64,000 nt of DNA from Cephalotrichum gorgonifer (GCA_900312665.1 ONZQ02000003.1:1282986-1346985); one strand, 5' to 3'; positions 46,557 through 58,800 are shown, counted from the stretch's first letter. The notes: generated by a model not told the origin, from the letters alone. Numbers and translations are program-made.

Positions 46557-47378
46557 ATGCCGCCCCTCTTCCCCGCCGACCCGGCCCCGCGCACCGTCAT
46601 CCGCGCCCTAACCCCCAACATCACAACCGTCTCCCTCCCCTTCTCCCGCATGGGCCGCATCTCCTTCGGCGCCCGCGCCACCCTCGTCCGCCTCTCCTCC
46701 GGCTCCCTGGCCGTCTTCTCGCCCGTCCCACTCACGGCGCCCGTCCGCACCGCCGTCGAGAGCCTGGCCGGCGGCGACCGGGGCGGCGTCAAGTACGTCA
46801 TCGCCCCCGACATCGAGCACCATCTCTACATCTCCGACTGGAAGTCCGAGTTCCCCTCCGCGAAGCTTCTGGGCCCGCGCGGCCTCCCCGAGAAGCGCGC
46901 GAAGGCAGGGATGACGGAGTCCTTTGACGTGGTCTTCGCAAAGAGCGGGCCCGAGGGCGGGAAGGTGGACGAGGAGTTCGACAGGGACTTCGAGGTCGAG
47001 TACGTCGCGGGACACCCGAACCGCGAGGTCGCTTTCCTGTATAAGCCGGACAAGGTGCTCATACAGGCCGACCTGATGTTCAACCTGCCGCCCGAGGAGC
47101 AGTACTCCCTCGCTAAGGAGGAGCGGACGTACGGGATCCTGGACAAGCTCTTCGCCGCTGTCACGAAGACCGAGGGGGACATGACCTGGACGAGGAGGTT
47201 CATGTGGTACGCCATCTCGAGGGCGAATAGGGAAGGGTTTAACAAGAGCGTCAGGAGGATTGACGGTTGGGACTTCGACACCGTCGTGCCATGTCATGGC
47301 GATACGATGGTGGGCGATGGGAAGGAGAGGTTCCGGAGGGTGTTCCAGTGGCACCTCGATGCTAAGAAGGAGGACTAG
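46557..47378 (+). CDS. DUF4336 family protein (metallo-beta-lactamase-like fold)
   Basis: Single exon, 273 residues. The ATG at 46557 (context CAAAAA-ATG-C) gives MPPLFPADPAPRTVIRALTP-NI; an in-frame ATG at 46494 would add 21 non-conserved residues. The pattern matches DUF4336: an N-terminal FSRMGRISFGARATLVRLSS, GSLAVFSPVPLTAPVRTAVE, VKYVIAPDIEHHLYISDWKS, PSAKLLGPRGLPEKR, VAGHPNREVAFLYKPDKVLI, QADLMFNLPPEEQYS, and DFDTVVPCHGDTMVGDGKER. The His residues in IEHHLYI, AGHPN and CHGD, with D in QADLMFN, resemble a degenerate metal site of the beta-lactamase superfamily. The substrate is unknown. The third position is strongly C/G. The stop is 345 bases from that of the converging large minus-strand gene. 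Confidence 0.8.
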   Translation: MPPLFPADPAPRTVIRALTPNITTVSLPFSRMGRISFGARATLVRLSSGSLAVFSPVPLTAPVRTAVESLAGGDRGGVKYVIAPDIEHHLYISDWKSEFPSAKLLGPRGLPEKRAKAGMTESFDVVFAKSGPEGGKVDEEFDRDFEVEYVAGHPNREVAFLYKPDKVLIQADLMFNLPPEEQYSLAKEERTYGILDKLFAAVTKTEGDMTWTRRFMWYAISRANREGFNKSVRRIDGWDFDTVVPCHGDTMVGDGKERFRRVFQWHLDAKKED

Positions 47379-47723
47379 GGGGTAGAATGTATTATTAGTT
47401 TGCCACGTATGGAGGAGAGGACCTAGTTAATGTACGATGCCTGTATCACTAACTCACGAGCGGATGCCCAGTAACTGGATAGTGAAGCATCACGATAATA
47501 CCCTCAAATGTCCAAAGTCATCCTGAACACTGAATGAAAGCTGTCATAACCTTACACTAGTCTGGATACATGAATAACCGAATGGGCCTTCCCCCGCGTA
47601 ACGACATACCGTCGACGAAACCTCATACTTTCAGCCCGCCGGTCTTACACGATACAACTCTTTCGTCGTAAGGGTAAGTTCCCTCTTGTCCCACACCGCC
47701 CTATCGATCCCGCCATCCCGGGC
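47379..47723. other. Intergenic region between converging genes
   Basis: 345 bases of 3' flanking sequence shared by the DUF4336 gene and the 1001-residue gene. No feature beyond AT-rich 3'-UTR-like sequence was seen. Confidence 0.45.
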
Positions 47724-50700
47724 TCAAACAAAGGCATCTGCCTCATCGTTACCAGCTACTCTACTCCTTCGACTACTCAAAAACATATCTACCATTTCCT
47801 TGCTCCTCATCTGCGGAGACGTCCCGTTCGTCTCACGTGCTTTGTTCCCCGGCGAATTCGGGGCGCTACTCGATGCCTTCTCGCTCCCAGCCGCAGTATC
47901 TTCGAGTCCTGTACTAAGACAGGAGAGCGTGGCACGTGGCTTCAGGCCAGCCCGGGTCTTCCGCGCAAGTCTAATCCCAGCTCGCCTCTTGAGTCCGGGG
48001 GAAATGATTTCCCCGTTAAACGGGCTTGGCCGCGGGGCCGACATCGGTAGGCGGCTCTTTACTCGGTTCGAAGGCGTCCGGATGCATGGGAGTGAAGGTA
48101 CTGCCCGCAGACTGTCCTTCACGGGAATAGGAGGGGGCGGAGAAACTGGCTCTTTGACAGGGTCATTCTTGTCCGTTCGAACTTCTTGGACTGGAGGCTC
48201 GTTCTCATTTGGATCTAGAGTACGTGGCTCGGCCGTGCTGTCCGTTTGCTTATCCGTGTCTGTGGGAACATGAAGTTGTCGTGGGGTGCTCTCCGCCGTT
48301 GTTTTGCGCGGGGGACGGGCAGGCGAGGCAGTTGCTGACAGTGAAGTGTCTGAAGAATCGAACTCGGCTCCCTCGCGAACATGGCCAGGTGCCTTTGGCA
48401 GAGACGTTCCGTTATATCCGTGTGAAGTCGTTACCCAACCCGGGCCCTCAGCCCTCATTACCTTCGACGACAGCAGAGTCTTCCACTCTACTGAGCTTGC
48501 GTCAGAGGCTATCCGCCCGGGATTCAGAGGTGACTGATAGGCAGTTTCATTTGCAAGAGTTCTACCATATCCAGAACTTGGGGATGAAAGCGTATGCCCT
48601 CCCTTCTCCATAACATGGAGCAACCTGTCTTGCGGGGACGTCGTGGGCGATGAGTAGACACTCGATGTGTAGTCCATTTGATGATCGGTTGTCGATTCCT
48701 GTGCTCTTGGGCACCTCATCGGGAGGCTAATATCAGACATGGATGGCATGTACCCCATACCTAGGGTATGTGGATCTGCTTTACCTGCCGCCGCCATGGC
48801 TTCCCGTAAGGTACGCCGGTATGGACTACCCGTGCGGAATAGATGATTATAAGGACTGGGGGAAATGGTAGGGCCTGAACCTGCCACAATGTGAGGATAG
48901 CTCGGTGAAGGCAACGGCTTCCTCACAATACTTCCGGTCGATGAGTTCCTACTCCCTTTCAAAGTAGAACCTTTGCTTGCTGACTGCGAGACACCGCTGA
49001 AATCATCGATAAACACGTCATCCTCTGGCTCCACACACCTTATTGTCAAGGGGGAGTATCGGTCAGGCTCGTCAGTATGCTGGGTATCAGTCGGGAGAGA
49101 AGGCATGATTCCGGTGGAAGCCTCCGTTCCGAAGGCATCCTTCTCTCGCTGCCGTTTCATTAGAGCTGAGTAGACCCTTTCGCCGCTAACGGCAGGCACT
49201 GGCTTGGGAAGCAGCGCCATGCCGGACGTCGATGCTCTATCGTCGAGATATGGCGGACTCTCCAAGGTAGAGGCGGCTTTATTGTAGTTGGGTGGCGATG
49301 GATGGTTGCTGCACTCTTTAATCACCGACAGGCGATGGTGTTCCCATTCTCGTGCATCGAACCCTGGCACAGCCTCGAATAAAGGGTTCGTCCTGATGCT
49401 TCCACGGTGTCCGACCACCGACCTGTGGTCGCTTTGGAGACTTTCCAAGCTGCACTGACGAGATTTGAGAGATCCGGGAACCTCGCGGAAAGACGGAAGT
49501 CGGCTGGCAACGTTGTTAATCGTGTAGTCAGTCGACCCTTTCGTCTGGCCGTCGCAGGGTAGGATAGGAGAGCGCTCCGCATCTCGGTCCCAGGGAGCCT
49601 CGAAGCTCGTCGAGGTCCGGCACATGCCTCCGACATCCCCGGGTATAGAGTCCTCGTCAACGCAGTCCTTGTTATTCAAATTCAATATTTTCTTCAGCCT
49701 TGTTTTCAAACTGCTTGAAACCTTCCGAACCTTGGCCCTCACGCTGCCCCTGGAGATGGATAAGCTGCTACTGGTGAGCGACAATGGGATCGTGGTATTG
49801 CTGCTGCTCCTCATAGACGACCCACGAGCCTCCGAGGACATGTCGCTAGGCTTGCTCCTGGAGCGGAAAAAACGTGACGGGTAAGATTTGAGACGCTCCT
49901 GCTGCTGCGCCGTCTTCCTGAATATGTCTCGCGCCATCTCGACCGCGGCGTCGTTTTCCTGCTGTATGAACTTTCGAACTGGGAGGTCTGGTCGCGATCT
50001 CAAAAAGCTCATGGACTTCGGTGTCTTCAGCTGGTGGGACGTGCGTAAGGGGCGCTGATTCTCCTTGTCGTTTGAGACGTCGGGTCGCAGCGTGTAGGAT
50101 CTGAATCCTTGGTGGCCGGAGAATCGATAGTCTGAACAGTGATCTGCGATAGATAGGGACGCGACGGCGGGGGTAAACATGGACCTAGACTTCCGAAGCC
50201 TTCGATATGAAGAAGGTGCGGAGCATATGTTATCTTCGGGAGTGCAATAATCATCAGAGGCTTGCAATGCGCGGAAATATGCATCTTCCCGTTCCTGTGC
50301 CCCGACGACGTCACACAGAGACGAGGCTCGGCTCAGAAAACGGTTCTCAGAGCTACGGAGGACATTCAGTGGCAAAGTCGTCCTTGTTTGGTCTCCTCGA
50401 CTGTAGCTGCCCTGAGATGACACTGAACTCCTAGACCCGACGACAGGCCTGATGAACCTCACGCTCCGCCGATGGTGGAGGTCGCTCCGGGGACCAGCAG
50501 CAGCAGGTTGCAAGTTGTCGTCGAGCGAGTATTTCGCGTCTGGTAATGTTAAGGATCCCTTGGCTCGATCCATCGCACGTGAGAACGAGATTGTGGCAGC
50601 CACATGAGCATCGCGAATCGCGTCGGCGGGACTAATGTGCTCCAGGTCCTGGACGGCGCTCCGTACTGAGGCCGCCGACTTGCTGCGGGAGAGCGTGGAG

Positions 50701-50729
50701 CCTGATCTAGACGTGCTTCGCCGAAGCAT
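47724..50729 (-). CDS. Large Ser/Arg-rich disordered protein, 1001 residues, unknown function
   Basis: One uninterrupted frame of 1002 codons. It starts MLRRSTSRSGSTLSRSKSAA, followed by a helical patch (SPADAIRDAHVAATISFSRA-MDRAKGSL). Ordered-looking islands stand out: QEREDAYFRALQASDDYCTP, LPVRKFIQQENDAAVEMARD-IFRKTAQQQERLKSYPSRFF, SVRAKVRKVSSSLKTRLKKI-LNLNN, PLFEAVPGFDAREWEHHRLS. Late in the protein come proline-rich stretches (PPPPIPVKDS) and near the end RSKEMVDMFLSSRRSR. The many RSxS, SP and SRS motifs suggest phosphoregulation, and the basic helix may bind membrane or nucleic acid. I do not recognise a characterised family. The frame is too long and too codon-biased to be accidental. 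A small terminal intron cannot be excluded. Confidence 0.85.
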   Translation of the reverse strand: MLRRSTSRSGSTLSRSKSAASVRSAVQDLEHISPADAIRDAHVAATISFSRAMDRAKGSLTLPDAKYSLDDNLQPAAAGPRSDLHHRRSVRFIRPVVGSRSSVSSQGSYSRGDQTRTTLPLNVLRSSENRFLSRASSLCDVVGAQEREDAYFRALQASDDYCTPEDNICSAPSSYRRLRKSRSMFTPAVASLSIADHCSDYRFSGHQGFRSYTLRPDVSNDKENQRPLRTSHQLKTPKSMSFLRSRPDLPVRKFIQQENDAAVEMARDIFRKTAQQQERLKSYPSRFFRSRSKPSDMSSEARGSSMRSSSNTTIPLSLTSSSLSISRGSVRAKVRKVSSSLKTRLKKILNLNNKDCVDEDSIPGDVGGMCRTSTSFEAPWDRDAERSPILPCDGQTKGSTDYTINNVASRLPSFREVPGSLKSRQCSLESLQSDHRSVVGHRGSIRTNPLFEAVPGFDAREWEHHRLSVIKECSNHPSPPNYNKAASTLESPPYLDDRASTSGMALLPKPVPAVSGERVYSALMKRQREKDAFGTEASTGIMPSLPTDTQHTDEPDRYSPLTIRCVEPEDDVFIDDFSGVSQSASKGSTLKGSRNSSTGSIVRKPLPSPSYPHIVAGSGPTISPSPYNHLFRTGSPYRRTLREAMAAAGKADPHTLGMGYMPSMSDISLPMRCPRAQESTTDHQMDYTSSVYSSPTTSPQDRLLHVMEKGGHTLSSPSSGYGRTLANETAYQSPLNPGRIASDASSVEWKTLLSSKVMRAEGPGWVTTSHGYNGTSLPKAPGHVREGAEFDSSDTSLSATASPARPPRKTTAESTPRQLHVPTDTDKQTDSTAEPRTLDPNENEPPVQEVRTDKNDPVKEPVSPPPPIPVKDSLRAVPSLPCIRTPSNRVKSRLPMSAPRPSPFNGEIISPGLKRRAGIRLARKTRAGLKPRATLSCLSTGLEDTAAGSEKASSSAPNSPGNKARETNGTSPQMRSKEMVDMFLSSRRSRVAGNDEADAFV

Positions 50730-51667
50730 AATTGTATGGATTCTGCTGAGTCGAGCGGAATATTGGGGCTATACCTCGGCGAAGTCGGTCTGAGCCGAGG
50801 GTGCGATGATGAGCAGGTAGCTGTCATACACTGCCCAGCCGAAGATTCACGGTACAAGGAGCTTGCAGACTGAGAATACCACTGGACAAACAAGAAACAA
50901 TGGGGGTTCGCAGAAAGGGTATGGATGAAGGACCTGAAGAGTAGGAGAGTGTATAGGCGTAAGCATCAATATGCAGCTCAAGCTGATGAAGAAATCTGAG
51001 GCTAAAAGAAGACACGGATCGCGATGTTGATGAAGATGAAGCTAACCCCCGCCATGGTTTACTTAGGAGGTCGCTTAGTATAGCATTTGTAAGTAAGCGT
51101 GACAATCGGTCCTTCCATGACAATGATAGGATGTAGTGGGAGGCGTGGAGGAAGGAAAGAAGAAGGAAAGAAAGACGGGGGGAGGGGGGTTGACTACCAC
51201 TCGGAAGAGGAAGGAGAGAAGGGGCATATATCACGGCAACAGCAGGGAGCCACGAGCCGCCATTGACAGAGGAGTGGGTACACCACGATCAAAGGGAGTT
51301 GATGTGGATAATGAACTGGTCGCTCCATGCTGGACTGTTAAAGTGAGAGAAGGCATCGCTGCTAGAGCTGAAATTCAGATTCAGGGGACGACGTGATTGG
51401 TTTATCGAATTGTATTGTATTCGGCGAGCCCTATACAGAACATGACGGAAATGAATCCCCTTGTCATTCCGCCAGCTTAATAGCCCCCGAACAATCAAGT
51501 ATGCTCCCAACCAAACAGTAAAGCAAATCCCACGAGCATGCGTGTATCCGGCACAGTTGAAAAGCACGTACGACGACCAGAGTAAATCAGAGCAATACAT
51601 CCAAGACTGAAAAAAGACACAAGGAAAATGGCGACAGATGCACCGCTAAGTATGACGTCCTGCGCGC
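50730..51667. other. Intergenic region upstream of the 1001-residue gene
   Basis: 938 bases between two minus-strand genes: the promoter and leader of the 1001-residue gene and the 3' side of the vacuolar protease. A purine-rich stretch (about 51140-51235, GGAAGGAAAGAAG type) corresponds to a pyrimidine-rich sequence on the transcribed-sense strand. No other gene is supported. Confidence 0.45.
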
Positions 51668-53335
51668 TTAGGCTTCAAGAGCCTGGACGAACTTGGCGAG
51701 CTCCTCCTCGACAAGGTGGTTGATCTTGTCTGCGAGCTGCTCGGCGGCGTCAGAGAGGCCCTGGGCGCCCTTGGAAACGTGTTCCGAGATAATCTCATAA
51801 TCCTCCTCAACCGTCTTCTCAAAGGTCTCCATGAGAGTCTTCTCGGTGGTACGAGAGACCTCGTAACCACCCTTCTCGATGATAGAAGAGTAGTCGCTGC
51901 AGCCACCGCCGTTCCAGGCAAGGAGGTTGGGGGTGTCCGCCGGGAGGTCAGTGAGGGTACCGACGGTGGCAATCTTCAGAAGGTTGGCCTTCAACTTCTC
52001 GGGCGTAAGGGGGGTGTAGAATTCCGAGCCAATCGCGGGCTGGAGCGAGAGGAGGTAGGCGAGGAGACCAGCAATGTGGGGCGAGGCCATGGAGGTACCC
52101 GAGATGGTGTTAACAGCATAAGGGGAGCCAATCCAAGTGGACAGGATGCTCAGGCCGGGGGCGAAGATGTCGGTGCACTTTCCCCAGTTGGAGAAGTAGG
52201 CACGGCTATCATCAAGAGCCGACGCGCCGACAGTGACAGCCTTGGCGGCAGCGGCGGGCGAGTAGTTGCAGGCATCGGCGTTGTCATTGCCAGCGGCGAC
52301 GGCGAAGTGGACACCGGCGTCAACGGCGGCATCGACAACCCGGTCGAGGGCGACGGTCTTGCCACCGCCAAGAGACATGTTCGCCACAGAGCCCTTGAAG
52401 CCCTTGCGCTTTCCCTTCTTGGCGGCCTCCACCTGCTCGAGGTGGCTGTTGGCGGCCCACTCGACACCCTTGACGACATCCGACATGGTGCCGGAGCCGT
52501 TGGATCGAAGGACCTTGACGGCATAGACATTGGCCTTCTTTGCTACACCGTACTTCTTGCCAGCAACGGTGCCGGAGCAGTGGGTACCGTGTCCGTTGCC
52601 ATCTTCATCCTCGTCGCCAGCGGGGATCGTCTGGCCCCACTTCGCACGACCCTCGAAATCGACGTGGTTGATGTTGGTGCCAGTGTCAATGACATAGGCA
52701 TCAACGCCCTCGCCACCCTCAGCAGCATAGAGATACTTGTTGAAGGTGCCGAAGGTCAGGGTATCGCGGTGCGAGATACGGGCGAGACCCCAGGGAGCGT
52801 TCTTCTCTACGTCGCTGTCGCATCCCTCCATTGCGGAACCGGGCAGGGGAACCTGTGTGTGGACCATCGAGTCCTTCTCGATGAACTCGACCTATGGGTG
52901 GCATACCTGTCAGAACATGATACCAAATCAAATTGTTTTGCAGAAAATAGAAAGCGGGAAACTCACATCGGGGTGGCGTCGGACTTGCTCGATGACGTCC
53001 TCATCGAAGTGACCCGAGTAGCCCAAGAAACCACCGGCGAGGTTGTAGGTATGCTTGATACCGCTGAAAACGCCATCGCTAACTTCGAGGCCGCGCTTTC
53101 GGAGCTCTGTCCGGCGAACCTCCCCGTCCTCGTGAATCTGCTGGATCCAGGTGTGATGGTTGGTCACGGCCGCCTCGGCAATGCCCTTTTTGAACTTGAT
53201 GATGTAGTGGCCGGGAATCGTCTCGGCGCTGGTCGATGACAGGACAGGGGCGGCGCCGTCATGGATTGTCTCCACGCCCGCGGACTGAGACGCCGTGGCA
53301 ACGGCGGCCAGGAAGAAGACTACGGCCCCCTTCAT
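51668..53335 (-). CDS. Vacuolar subtilisin-like serine protease (PrB/Alp2 type)
   Basis: Two exons, complement(join(51668..52891,52967..53335)), 530 residues. A signal peptide (MKGAVVFFLAAVATASQSAG) precedes an I9 inhibitor prodomain (HYIIKFKKGIAEAAVTNHHT, GGFLGYSGHFDEDVIEQVRR). The 75-bp intron (GTGAGT to ATAG) joins HPD to VEFIEKDSMVHTQ. The S8 domain has all catalytic motifs: Asp in DAYVIDTGTN (about 192), His in GNGHGTHCSGTVAG (about 224), the oxyanion Asn in AVAAGNDN (about 325) and Ser in SGTSMASPHIAG (about 390). After the fold a helical acidic tail (DYEIISEHVSKGAQGLSDAA) ends FVQALEA, typical of fungal cerevisin-like vacuolar proteases. The family matures vacuolar hydrolases, degrades autophagic bodies and includes the fungal Alp2/Pen c 2-type allergens. 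The 507-codon plus-strand frame here is its antisense shadow. Confidence 0.95.
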
Positions 53336-55821
53336 TGTGGAGTAGTTCGGGTAAAGGCGGCTGAGTGTGGCAAGATTGTCTACCAGCGACAGATGGCCGT
53401 AACAATGAGAAACCCAAATGAAAAGGAATAGTAAACGAAATGAAGGCAAGAGTTTGGTGGGAGTTGACAGCGGGACGTGACAATGGGGGGTGATGAGGCG
53501 GAATGATGAGGGGATGGAGGATGGAGGATGAAGGAGGGTGGATGTTTGGGACAGGAGGAGTCGGGGCGGGAACCTGGGGTAGATAAGGAGCTCGTGACAG
53601 TGTGAGGAGGGAGCGCTCCGTAAGCTCCGGCGCTGCCTCCTGGGCGCTACCGGGGTAGCTCTGACGCATCACCCCCCCAACTCCACTCCGGCCGGCTCCA
53701 GGCAACGCTGGAGGCTGATCCACCCAAAGAGGACTAGCGTGTTTATCGGCCAATGATCTAACCACAATAGTTTTCTCGGCAATGCGATAAGACGAGCATG
53801 CAAGTATTCGCCATTGCGGGGGGGATAAGCCAAATGGTATGACTTCGCCTTGATTAAACCTTAAACTATTATCCCAGAGTCTACTCCCGATACGCTGCTA
53901 CATATTCCAGGTAGACATTCCTGTGTGGGCATTCTTCCACAGATTATATCCCCCAGGATCTCTGTAATACTCGTAGCTGATTTCATAGAAGTTGCCTTGA
54001 CTTGAGAGAGCCTCCTCAGGTGTCTCCTATCAGTGCGCATGCGACACCAGCTTGACTGATTAACTGTGCGCACGTGAGGCGATAAGCGGAGTAATTCGAT
54101 ATGGCGATATTAGCGCATTCATGGCGGGTACGACGTCATCAGCAAGATAACAAGTGGTGGTGGTGTACCTCATGCTCTGTACCTTGGACTCGTACATAGG
54201 TGGGCTGTGACACTTCTGGGTATGAAACCTGAAGTCGGGAAGCCTCTACGCACTGTCCCCCTCTGGCCCTGCTGACCTGTTGTTGCATGTGGACATTCAG
54301 CGCCACCACCTCGACCCATCGCCGGCCCGCAGGGGACAGCGCCCAACCAGCTCATTGCTGTTCCTGGCCTTCGCCTGACTCGGTTTCCGACAATCTGCAT
54401 CCTCAACTGCGAGGACACACCCCCTGGTTCTTTTGATTGGTGTCGGAGCTTTCCCCACATTCATGGATGAGCTTCGCCTTGGCGACGAGAGGCAGCCTTT
54501 CCTGTTCTGAAGGGGGAAAGAAAGCTGAGGTCCATTCTGCCATTCACTCTGGAGTCGGTTTCATGTGACGCAGTAGTTACAAGTCAAACCTCGCGCAGTT
54601 GGAATGTAAGGGAAAGATATGATCCCATAAATCCAAAGGAAGGACCTGCACTCCTTGCTGGGTTGGAATGCTGTAACAACTCGTTTCCCCCGCTGTCGGA
54701 ATAGGCAGCGGCATTGGCGGGCGGGCCATTAATGTTTCGGGACGACACTGTGTGGTCCCCACTAACGAGGCAAGGTAGATATGATTCCACGTCATCTCTG
54801 GAATGAATCACTGGAGGTTGGAGCCCCTCGAGGTATTGTGAATGTTGTTTGATTCGTTCCTCTCGGGTGGCTTGATAATAAGTTACTCTGGTTTTGGTTA
54901 TCTGGGATTACCTGGCACTTGCCAGTTCTCTTGTTACTTGCATTACAAACAAGTGGAAGACTCGCAATAACGTGAACCTTATCCGTTGCCCATCGCCACT
55001 ACCCCCACCACTAGCGCCTACCTGTTTCGGAGCCGACGGTGGTCCAAACTAGTACCACGAGCACTCTCTCCGTACTGAAGTCCAAGTAGTAGTATTAGCG
55101 TGGGACACGGCAGAGCGTCATACGGGGGAAACTCGGAACTGCGGCCTCGAAGGCAATTACGGCGCATAAATGATGTCCAGATATTTGATCGGTGTTGAAG
55201 CACGATACCGATCTTGGAAGCATCCTGGGCTGTGAATCCGTGAATCGAAGGTCCTCCACCTCGCGTTCTTCTACTTTGTGTGAGTGCTCGTACTTAGTAC
55301 CTGTAAGCCTCCGTGGTTTCTGTGGCTATGCTCGATGGTGAGGGGCAGGCAGGAGCCAGTCACTGAGGGGGCGCATGTGCTTGTAATACGAGTAGTATAC
55401 TCTGTACTCTGTAGTGGAGCGTCCACCTCGCTGAAAATGAGTGGGTCCTCCAAACTCGAAAGAACGTCCACCGCGAACCCACATAGACGATGCCTACGAG
55501 GCTGACACGAAACGTCCAGAGAATGCGGCAGCCCTGGAGGGTAAATTTACACCATCAATCGATACCTCCAATCCGAAAATAAGTCATCGAAACCCTCACG
55601 GGCTGTCTTCGAACCCACCACCCACCCACAATTGCTAAGTCGCCGCCGAAACCAACCTCCAAAGAGCATCCCGCTCCAACTCGAGGCCTTGAACGACACG
55701 CCATCCTGTCCCATGAGGCTCGCGTCGCATTCCCGTATGAACCCCTGGTTAGGTTCTGAGCTTCCGTGAGGCGTCGGGAGAAGGTGCGGGCGTTCCATCT
55801 AGCGGCCATCTAGCGGCCAAC
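53336..55821. other. 2.5 kb intergenic region between diverging genes
   Basis: This region lies between the protease (-) and BEACH (+) genes. Pyrimidine-rich leader sequence precedes the protease start (53400-53560 as read on the minus strand). ACTCTGTACTCTGTA-type sequence lies near 55390-55415. No RNA gene was found, and the short frames lack coding bias. The last 200 bases presumably hold the BEACH-gene promoter. Confidence 0.4.
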
Positions 55822-58800
55822 ATGTCGACCACGGCTCTACGCCACCGATCCTCCACGTCGGCGTCGACACCTCCAGCGAACACCAAGGCCAGGCAGGTCC
55901 TCAATGGCCTTCTCGATACCCTCCGCTATAAGATAGAGACGCGTCTGGAGGAGGGGTATCCCAATATCAACGGTCTGATAGAATCCCTCGGCCTTGTGTC
56001 TCGTCACCTTTCGGCCCTCACGTCTCCGAACCCGCTCCAGGACGACTTCAGACAACTATGCGGTTTCGACGCGTTGATCCAGGTCTTGAGAGCCTTTTCG
56101 GGCTATTATAACCCCATAAAAAGGAGCGAGGCTGATATGCAAGATCTGTTCCGACTCCTCGATGTCACCTTGGAATGTCTCGATCTGGCCGTTCGCAACC
56201 ACCCTGGGAGCCGGAGATACTTTCGACACAGGGTGGAAGAAGGTGGCTGGGAAGCCCTTGAGCAGGCGATAGCTAGCATTGGGCTCGGCGATAGCAACGC
56301 GAGTCTTTGGTCCACCTGTCGCCTCTTTGGTAAACTTCTGGCCTTTGCGTTTAGGGATCCCAGGCTCGACCAGCTGTGTATAGCGTTCGATCGTCCCCGG
56401 CAAAAATGTACAGCATTGGGGACTCCTGATACTAGTGTTGGGGATCCGGGGAGTCCTTCTCCTGACAACACGAACGCCAATAAACAAGATGGTGTCTTGT
56501 TATCGATTTCTACTCAAGTTCGAGCGGTTATTGGCTCCACAACCAAGCTACAGAACCCCCATATTCTCCGTGCTGTGGTGGGCTTCTGGCAGTCTATCCC
56601 TAGATCAGAAGGACAGCCTCCTCATCCTTGTTCAATTATTCTGTTAGAGACCTTATTGGCCAGCGTCTCTGTCTCCCTTTTCAATCTTGCCGCGGTACAG
56701 TCGGCTCGGGTATTTTCGACTTTGCTACGCACCGCCTTCGACTCGACAGTTCGCCTGGGCGCCGGCGAGAAGCGCCTCCTTCTAAAACTGTGCAAGATGC
56801 TCATGTATCTAGGTGTTGATCAGTTGGAAGATGCCCAATTCCTTCTACGCTGCCAAACTACTGAGGCTTCTGAATTCTGTCGGGAGATGGTTACACAATA
56901 TCACGGCCCAGCTTTCTTCCACTTCGACCTCTCTCTCAATGGCCATTCATCGATCGAACTATCAACTCTTGGGCGCGTCTTCCCACCGCAGACCTCCGGA
57001 GGGTATACCTTTACCGCCTGGGTTCGCGTGGATCGCTTCGATTCTTCGGCTCACACCACCCTATTCGGTGTCTTCGATAAGTCGCAAACGTGCTTCCTCT
57101 TGGTGTACATCGAGAAGGATACGCACAATCTTATCCTGCAAACATCGGTGACGTCTCAGAAACCTAGCATACGGTTCAAGTCAGTGACCTTCAAAGAAAA
57201 ACACTGGTACCACATTGCCATCGTTCACCGACGACCTAAAGCTCTCTCGACAAGCAAGGCATCTCTCTACATCAACGGCGAATTCGTTGAGCAGATGCGT
57301 TGCGGTTACCCATTACTACCCCCACTCTCGAACGGCAGCACCGAGAGCTTTGCCTCTTTCACTTCCAACAGCAGCAGACCAAATCCCGTACAGGCATTCA
57401 TAGGGACGCCTCGAGACCTTTCTACCCAAGTTGGACAGGGTCTAATCCTTTCGAAGTGGTCACTTGCTTCGGCTCACCTCTTTGAGGACGTCTTGAGCGA
57501 TGATTTCCTGGCTGTCCACTTCCACCTGGGCCCGCGCTACCACGGCAACTTTCAGGACAGCCTTGGAGGCTTTCAGACCTATGAAGCTTCAGCTGCCCTT
57601 GGCCTTCGGAACGAGCTTTTTCATCCCGGCAAGGACGAAGGATCTGACATTATCAAGGCCATCCGGGAAAAGGCCTCGTCCCTGCTTCCAGAGTCCAGGA
57701 TTGCGCTCACCATCCTGCCGACTGCGGTGCTTAGCGATGACTGCATATCCAAGGACTCCCAACTGTTCCGCGCTCTCCCTCGAGCGGCCGCCAATAGCCT
57801 AGTACACTTGATGAGGCGCCATGGTTCCAAGATAGTCATCAATGCGGCCGCCGTCTCGCTTACCGACGCCTTGCTAGTCCCCCAAGGGGTTGCAATACTG
57901 TCCGGGCAGCCAGTAGTAGTGGCTCCTTCTTACCTCGATGACAATCTCTGGCAGCTCGCTGGGTTCACATCACTTGCGCTGAAATTGCTTCGTCAAGCCA
58001 CAACGGCGGATGAAACCCTGAGGTCGGTTGAGGTGATCTTGCAATGTGTCCAGAATAACTGGAGAAATAGTGAGGCTATGGAACGTGATGGCGGCTATTC
58101 CGTCCTGGGAATGCTCCTCCGAATTAAGCTTGGCTATGCTGGGGCTGGTGAGAATGGAGTAGCCCGTCTGCAGATAGATGGTGCAGAGAGAGACAGGCTC
58201 ACGTTCCAGCTCTTAAGTCTCATACTTGGCTTTGTTGGATACAATCACGCAGCTCCCGTCGAGTCTTTCATTATCAACCCTCTGGCGTATCGCATCCTCT
58301 TGATCGACTTCGACACCTGGAGGAAGTCCGCACCCTTGACCCAGAGACTCTACTACCAGCAGTTCGTGACCTTTGCCGTTATGAGCAAGTACCACGAGTT
58401 TAATAGCCGTCGACTGATGCGGATGAGTGAGTCGCTTGCGAGTATAAGTCCATAGGCGGTACTAATGCTCGCTCCCTAGGAATCATAAAGAGGCTCCTCG
58501 ATGCCATGAAGGCCGAGACGATCTCGGAGGACGTCCTGCCGTCCTTCTTAGAGGCCTTTGAGAACCTTGTCAAGTGCGACTTTAGTGGGGAAGTACACCG
58601 GGCTCTGGCCCTCTTCTTGACGTATGCCTTCCACTCGTCGTCTGTACCCCGGTCTCGAACGCCAAAGCCACTCTCTGCCACAAATCGGACAAACGTCCCG
58701 AGCTTGAATGTGCCTCGGAACCCAACTCTAGAGGTACCCACGGTAGAAACCGGTAGCCAGCCGTCATACCTGACAAAGAGACAACTTGGAAAACATATTT

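Noticed and set aside
51716..53239. 507-codon plus-strand open frame
   Set aside because: It is exactly antisense to the vacuolar subtilisin, whose motifs and introns are clear. The frame is a by-product of codon bias.
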